This document shows, piece after piece, positions 61,026 to 64,000 of a DNA stretch of 64,000 nucleotides. The number at the start of each line of letters is the position of its first letter. The first letter of the stretch is position 1. The notes beneath the pieces were generated by a model that worked only from the letters and a program-made list of their open reading frames with translations, made no database searches and was not told the origin of the DNA. The DNA lies in the NCBI GenBank assembly GCA_032027085.1, contig JAVSMS010000001.1, positions 3,059,126 to 3,123,125 on the forward strand, read 5' to 3'. The stretch comes from Pseudorhodoplanes sp. (lineage in GTDB: Bacteria > Pseudomonadota > Alphaproteobacteria > Rhizobiales > Xanthobacteraceae). A program made the translations under genes and the position numbers.

Positions 61026-61994
61026 CTATCGCTTCGCCTTTGGCAGTTCCTTTTCGGATTCCGCGAGCCCCTGCGCCGGAGCGATCATGGTCGCCGCTGC
61101 AGGAGAATCGAAGTGGAACCAGGTCTTGGCCAGCACCTGTTGCCTGAGGGGCTGGTCGATATAGGGCGCGATCAGCGTCTCGAACGCGAATTCGTTGGTC
61201 CGGTACTCGTAGCGGCAGCGTTTGGCCCGGCCCTCGGGAAGCTTGCCGGTGGACGTGGCGTCGGCGAACAGCGCGGGATCCATCCCATAGGCCAGACACC
61301 AGCGATTGAAATAGCGCTGGGCTGGCAGGTCATGCGTGTCGGCGATCAGTCGCAATTCCGGGGCTTTGCTCTGCTCCTCCAGGGCCTCGTCGCCGGCGAC
61401 GATCGACGCGCCGAGGATGAGCCGCCGTGCATCGGCTTTGCCGAAATGCAGCAGGATATAGGTCGCGATGTAGTCGGCGACTTCTTCCTCTCGGCCGAAG
61501 AAGGGAATGTCCAGCACCTCGACGAGCGCGTGGCCAAGCTCGTGCAGGAACACCTCGACCGTCGGGCCGATCATGACGTCGTGTGGTGTGAGGCCCTGAA
61601 GCACTCCCTTCGGCGTGTATTTCTGGATGTACTCGAAATATTCGTAGCAAACCTTGATTGCGTCTTCCCAGAAATACGCATTCGCCACGCCGTTGCATCC
61701 CTCAACCTTGAGCGTGATCCTTTCGGGCAGGCAGATGGGGCTGAGAAATTCCTGCAGGTGTTCGAGGAGACGGCGATTTTTCAGCATCGCCTGGAGTGGC
61801 AGATGCGCCGAATTTTTCGGCTCCACATACTGATAGTCGAACTGGCCGGTCTTGAGGCCCGTCTGTTGCTTCGCCCATGCGGGCGGCATGCACGATGGCG
61901 CCGGTGACGGCTGCGCGGAAGCGGGCACAACGTATGCAGCCAGTCCGATCAGGGCCGCCACCAACGAGACTCTCGATATGCAACACTTCGACAT
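61026..61994 (-). CDS. DUF4344 putative zinc metallopeptidase, secreted
   Basis: A 322-residue protein with a signal peptide (ends ASAQ) and a zinc-peptidase motif HELGHALVEVLD with a later acidic stretch (EEEVADYIATYIL) supplying the third ligand. Four or more cysteines (SPICLPE, EGCNGVANAYF, KVCYEYF, NRWCLAYG) suggest disulphides. DUF4344 proteins are uncharacterised. The ATG at 61994 uses GAGGTGA that overlaps the stop of the upstream gene; GTG at 62006 is an alternative. Confidence 0.85.
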   Translation of the reverse strand: MSKCCISRVSLVAALIGLAAYVVPASAQPSPAPSCMPPAWAKQQTGLKTGQFDYQYVEPKNSAHLPLQAMLKNRRLLEHLQEFLSPICLPERITLKVEGCNGVANAYFWEDAIKVCYEYFEYIQKYTPKGVLQGLTPHDVMIGPTVEVFLHELGHALVEVLDIPFFGREEEVADYIATYILLHFGKADARRLILGASIVAGDEALEEQSKAPELRLIADTHDLPAQRYFNRWCLAYGMDPALFADATSTGKLPEGRAKRCRYEYRTNEFAFETLIAPYIDQPLRQQVLAKTWFHFDSPAAATMIAPAQGLAESEKELPKAKR

Positions 61995-62007
61995 TCGGGC
62001 GCTCACC

Positions 62008-63051
62008 TCACTTGCGCATCATGGCGGACTGTGCCGGAGACTGCTTCTGCGCCGGCGAGAAGTTGAGTACGACCCAGAAGTTCCAGCCTTCCGGCCGGTT
62101 CTCGGCCTCGAATTCCCAGTAGCTTTTCACGTTCAGCAGACCCTGAATGTCAGTGCCGACCGGAAAGATATATCCGATCTGCGGTCCGATGCCGCCTACG
62201 CGCGACTTGAACGGGCCGAGCGTCGCGCCGGCGCCGCTGTCGCCGGTGATCTGTTGGTACCAGTAACCGACCGCGCCGACGAAGAACTGCTTGTTGAGGA
62301 ATTGCGAAATGCCCCAGTCGGTATGCCAGTCGATGCCGTTCTTGTAGTCGATATGCGTGTTTTCGAAATTGTAGGTGAAGCCGGTGACGACGGAGAATTC
62401 ATGTCCCTTCGTTGGATCGAAATAGGTGTAGCCGGCGCCACCATCCAGCGCCCAATGCCCAAACCCGAGATTGACCAGCCGATGGGCTTCGTAGGAACCA
62501 ACCGGCAAATTTGTCATGCCGTAAACCATGTAATTGTGAACGCCATGATTCCACCGGAGCGACGGCCACAGCAGAACATCGCCGAAGGCGTCCAGCGACT
62601 GGCTGACGCTGCGCGACGTGGCAAAGCCGATCGGGCCCAGCGCGCCGGTGATGTTCGCGTTGACCTCCGCCTGTTGCCGGCCATAGGCGGCGATCAGGGC
62701 GATCGAGAACTGGCCGCCCAGGATCGGCTCCGCCGCCGTGTAGCTCGGGCCGCTGAGCACAAGATCGGCCTTCGCATCCATGGTGGCGTTCAGGCTGACG
62801 TTCAGATTTGCCGTCTGGTTGCCGAAGCGGATCGACCGTGAGGCTGCGACATTGCCGCCGGCCGACACGTCCGTGTGATAGTAAATCGTCGCCCAGCTCC
62901 AGCCCGCCGTCAGCGGCGCCGCGGCCAGACTTCCATACGCTCCGGGCAGCCAGAAACTGACGCCGCCCTGGTCGGCGGACGCGGGCGCACCGCTTGCTAC
63001 CAGCATCATGAGTCCGAGAACACGTCCCAGCGTCCTGCTCTTGCGTCTCAT
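62008..63051 (-). CDS. Outer-membrane MetA-pathway-type / SphA-like transporter
   Basis: A 347-residue protein with a signal peptide (ends ASA) and an alternating beta-barrel pattern ending in aromatic residues (WNFWVVLNF). It resembles the 'phenol MetA degradation' family, with FWLPGAYGSLAA near the mature N-terminus and GIGPQIGYIFPVG late. These are predicted outer-membrane channels for hydrophobic compounds. It lies 1 bp after the DUF3302 gene and probably in one operon with it. Confidence 0.75.
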   Translation of the reverse strand: MRRKSRTLGRVLGLMMLVASGAPASADQGGVSFWLPGAYGSLAAAPLTAGWSWATIYYHTDVSAGGNVAASRSIRFGNQTANLNVSLNATMDAKADLVLSGPSYTAAEPILGGQFSIALIAAYGRQQAEVNANITGALGPIGFATSRSVSQSLDAFGDVLLWPSLRWNHGVHNYMVYGMTNLPVGSYEAHRLVNLGFGHWALDGGAGYTYFDPTKGHEFSVVTGFTYNFENTHIDYKNGIDWHTDWGISQFLNKQFFVGAVGYWYQQITGDSGAGATLGPFKSRVGGIGPQIGYIFPVGTDIQGLLNVKSYWEFEAENRPEGWNFWVVLNFSPAQKQSPAQSAMMRK

Positions 63052-63052
63052 A

Positions 63053-63283
63053 CTATGCCCCCCTGTTGTTCGAATCGACTTCCTGGAAGTTTCCCTCAGA
63101 ACGGATTGAGACAAAGCCGAAGAAGAATGTCACCCAGCCCGCTACGTTGACTCTCTGCGCGAAAGGATGATTGCGGCGCCTGACGATGATACCCGGCAGC
63201 ATCGCCATGAAGACGATGACGAAGATCGTGCTCGCCGCCAGCACGATCAGGACGATCCCGGCGACGATGTCGAGGCCGGTCAT
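63053..63283 (-). CDS. DUF3302-like small inner-membrane protein
   Basis: A 76-residue protein with two hydrophobic segments and the family signature RRRNHPFAQRVNVAGWVTFF (20 residues), close to the RNHP...GW pattern of DUF3302 (YiaW-like) proteins. Start ATG 63283 overlaps the DUF1622 stop as ATGA. Function unknown. Confidence 0.7.
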   Translation of the reverse strand: MTGLDIVAGIVLIVLAASTIFVIVFMAMLPGIIVRRRNHPFAQRVNVAGWVTFFFGFVSIRSEGNFQEVDSNNRGA

Positions 63284-63678
63284 GATGCCGTTCCCACGCT
63301 GCCGGATTTCGCGGGCTCGCGTTCGCGCTCCCGTTCGCGCATCTCGCCGATATCCTTTTCCAGGAAATAGTTGAGCAGCGTGCGGATGATCGCGATCACC
63401 GCGAGGCGCCCGACATCGTCCCACGTCGGCGCGATCGAGGTCTCGATGATGTCGGCACCGAGCTGAAAGGTGAGGGCGGCGACCAGCCAGCGTCCGAAGC
63501 GCAGCCAGACCGCGCGCTTTTCGTGGCCGTCCGGCTCGCCGAATATCAGCCTGAGGCCGCCGATGGCCGCCTCGATCGTGCCGATGATGACAATCAGCAG
63601 CGCGATCGCGTCGATGATCGTTGCCGCAAACTCGGTCGCGAGCGCCAGCCACCCCTTCATGAGTTCAAGCGTGGTCAA
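63280..63678 (-). CDS. DUF1622 family membrane protein, TTG start
   Basis: A 132-residue protein with two to three helices and the DUF1622 pattern: RFGRWLVAALTFQLGADIIET, APTWDDVGRLAVIAIIRTLLNYFLEKD (quoted ends only). A charged coil follows (EREREREPAK). The start is TTG at 63678 with GGAGGA 6-7 bases upstream; an ATG at 63660 lacks one. First gene of the envelope cluster. Confidence 0.82.
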   Translation of the reverse strand: MTTLELMKGWLALATEFAATIIDAIALLIVIIGTIEAAIGGLRLIFGEPDGHEKRAVWLRFGRWLVAALTFQLGADIIETSIAPTWDDVGRLAVIAIIRTLLNYFLEKDIGEMREREREREPAKSGSVGTAS

Positions 63679-63877
63679 AGACTTTCCTCCGGTCGTTCAC
63701 CGCGAGTTCCGATGGAACTTGCGAGCGTCGGGAGTTCCCGCGTGTCCCAAAAGACACGTCACCTCGAGATGAGAGGCATTTTCTCCTGCTGGTTGAGGCG
63801 TGCGGCGAAAAGTGTATTGGCCCGGCCGCGCCGAGGTGACAGCGTGATGACAGGGCGATTCTTATCTGGGGGAAGAC

Positions 63878-64000
63878 TTGGCTTTCGATCCGATGCCGGC
63901 GGGCGGCAGTGGCCCGCATGGACCATTCTGCACGAGTTGCCGTGAGCCCATCGCCGAAGGGCAGCGCAGCATCCGCATCGACTTCGGCCACGATCCGCAG
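63878..64000 (+). CDS. Small CxxC protein, partial (3' end missing)
   Basis: Forty-one codons remain open to the window end, reading AFDPMPAGGSGPHGPFCTSC and then REPIAEGQRSIRIDF. The CxxC and the PIAEG segment look like one half of a zinc-ribbon. I recall similar short proteins in Bradyrhizobium-like genomes but cannot name the family. The likely start is TTG at 63878 with GGGGGA 4 bases before it; the ATG at 63893 lacks a ribosome-binding site. Confidence 0.6.
   Translation, partial: MAFDPMPAGGSGPHGPFCTSCREPIAEGQRSIRIDFGHDPQ

Overview
The window is GC-rich and gene-dense. It looks like chromosome of a facultatively anaerobic alphaproteobacterium of the order Hyphomicrobiales (Rhodopseudomonas / Bradyrhizobium / Rhodoplanes / Pseudolabrys neighbourhood). 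The reasons are an NDUFA12 subunit, DUF2155, an aat / accC-accB-aroQ block, a long acidic RNase E, a single B12-dependent ribonucleotide reductase, a BadL/BadM pair and rhizobial-type palindromic repeats. No tRNA, rRNA, CRISPR array, transposase or phage gene was recognised.

Left part (1-5.7 kb): a minus-strand C1 operon encodes a MetV-MetF fusion, a corrinoid protein, a UroD-type methyltransferase and a reactivation-domain protein cut by the window edge. This is the toolkit for corrinoid-dependent demethylation with methyl transfer to tetrahydrofolate. It is divergent from an amidohydrolase and an overlapping MarR regulator, and a perfect FNR-type box lies between them.

Aromatic region (5.8-20.2 kb): a minus-strand operon carries the three subunits of a 4-hydroxybenzoyl-CoA reductase, then a DUF2249 protein and a 12-helix NnrS-like membrane protein. 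Divergent from it are badL- and badM-like genes, then a benzoate-type CoA ligase, an acyl-CoA dehydrogenase, an enoyl-CoA hydratase, a BadH-like dehydrogenase and a second hydratase, nearly all overlapping. A hemerythrin, a cysteine-poor CRP/FNR regulator, a RidA protein and a thioredoxin-like protein follow. Benzoyl-CoA reductase is not in the window.

Respiratory region (20.3-27.8 kb): one strand carries a 59-aa one-helix protein, a CuA subunit II, a heme-copper subunit I, heme o synthase, SCO, a cytochrome b-ferredoxin-MvhD fusion, an unknown membrane-anchored protein, a second hemerythrin and a cytochrome c. Subunit I keeps all six histidine ligands but has Gln where B-family oxidases have the cross-linked Tyr, so it is more likely an NO reductase of the eNOR/sNOR kind than an oxygen reductase. 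Six FNR-type palindromes were found at gene starts between 3.8 and 27.3 kb and none was noticed elsewhere. I read 3.8-27.8 kb as one anaerobic regulon joining aromatic degradation to a nitric-oxide-linked respiratory chain.

Right part (28-64 kb) is mostly housekeeping: nrdJ, dodecin, NDUFA12, a TctC-type binding protein, DUF2155, aat, accC, accB, aroQ, a DsbA-like protein, an M48 protease, an aminotransferase, two HtrA-like proteases, a TerB/Coq4-like protein, DedA, a cold-shock protein, an aldolase-dehydrogenase fusion and rne. A final minus-strand cluster (DUF1622, DUF3302, a MetA-type outer-membrane protein, a DUF4344 metallopeptidase, a HAD phosphatase) is an envelope system of unknown role. 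One small membrane-protein gene is broken by two frameshifts, and several REP-like palindromes sit between genes.
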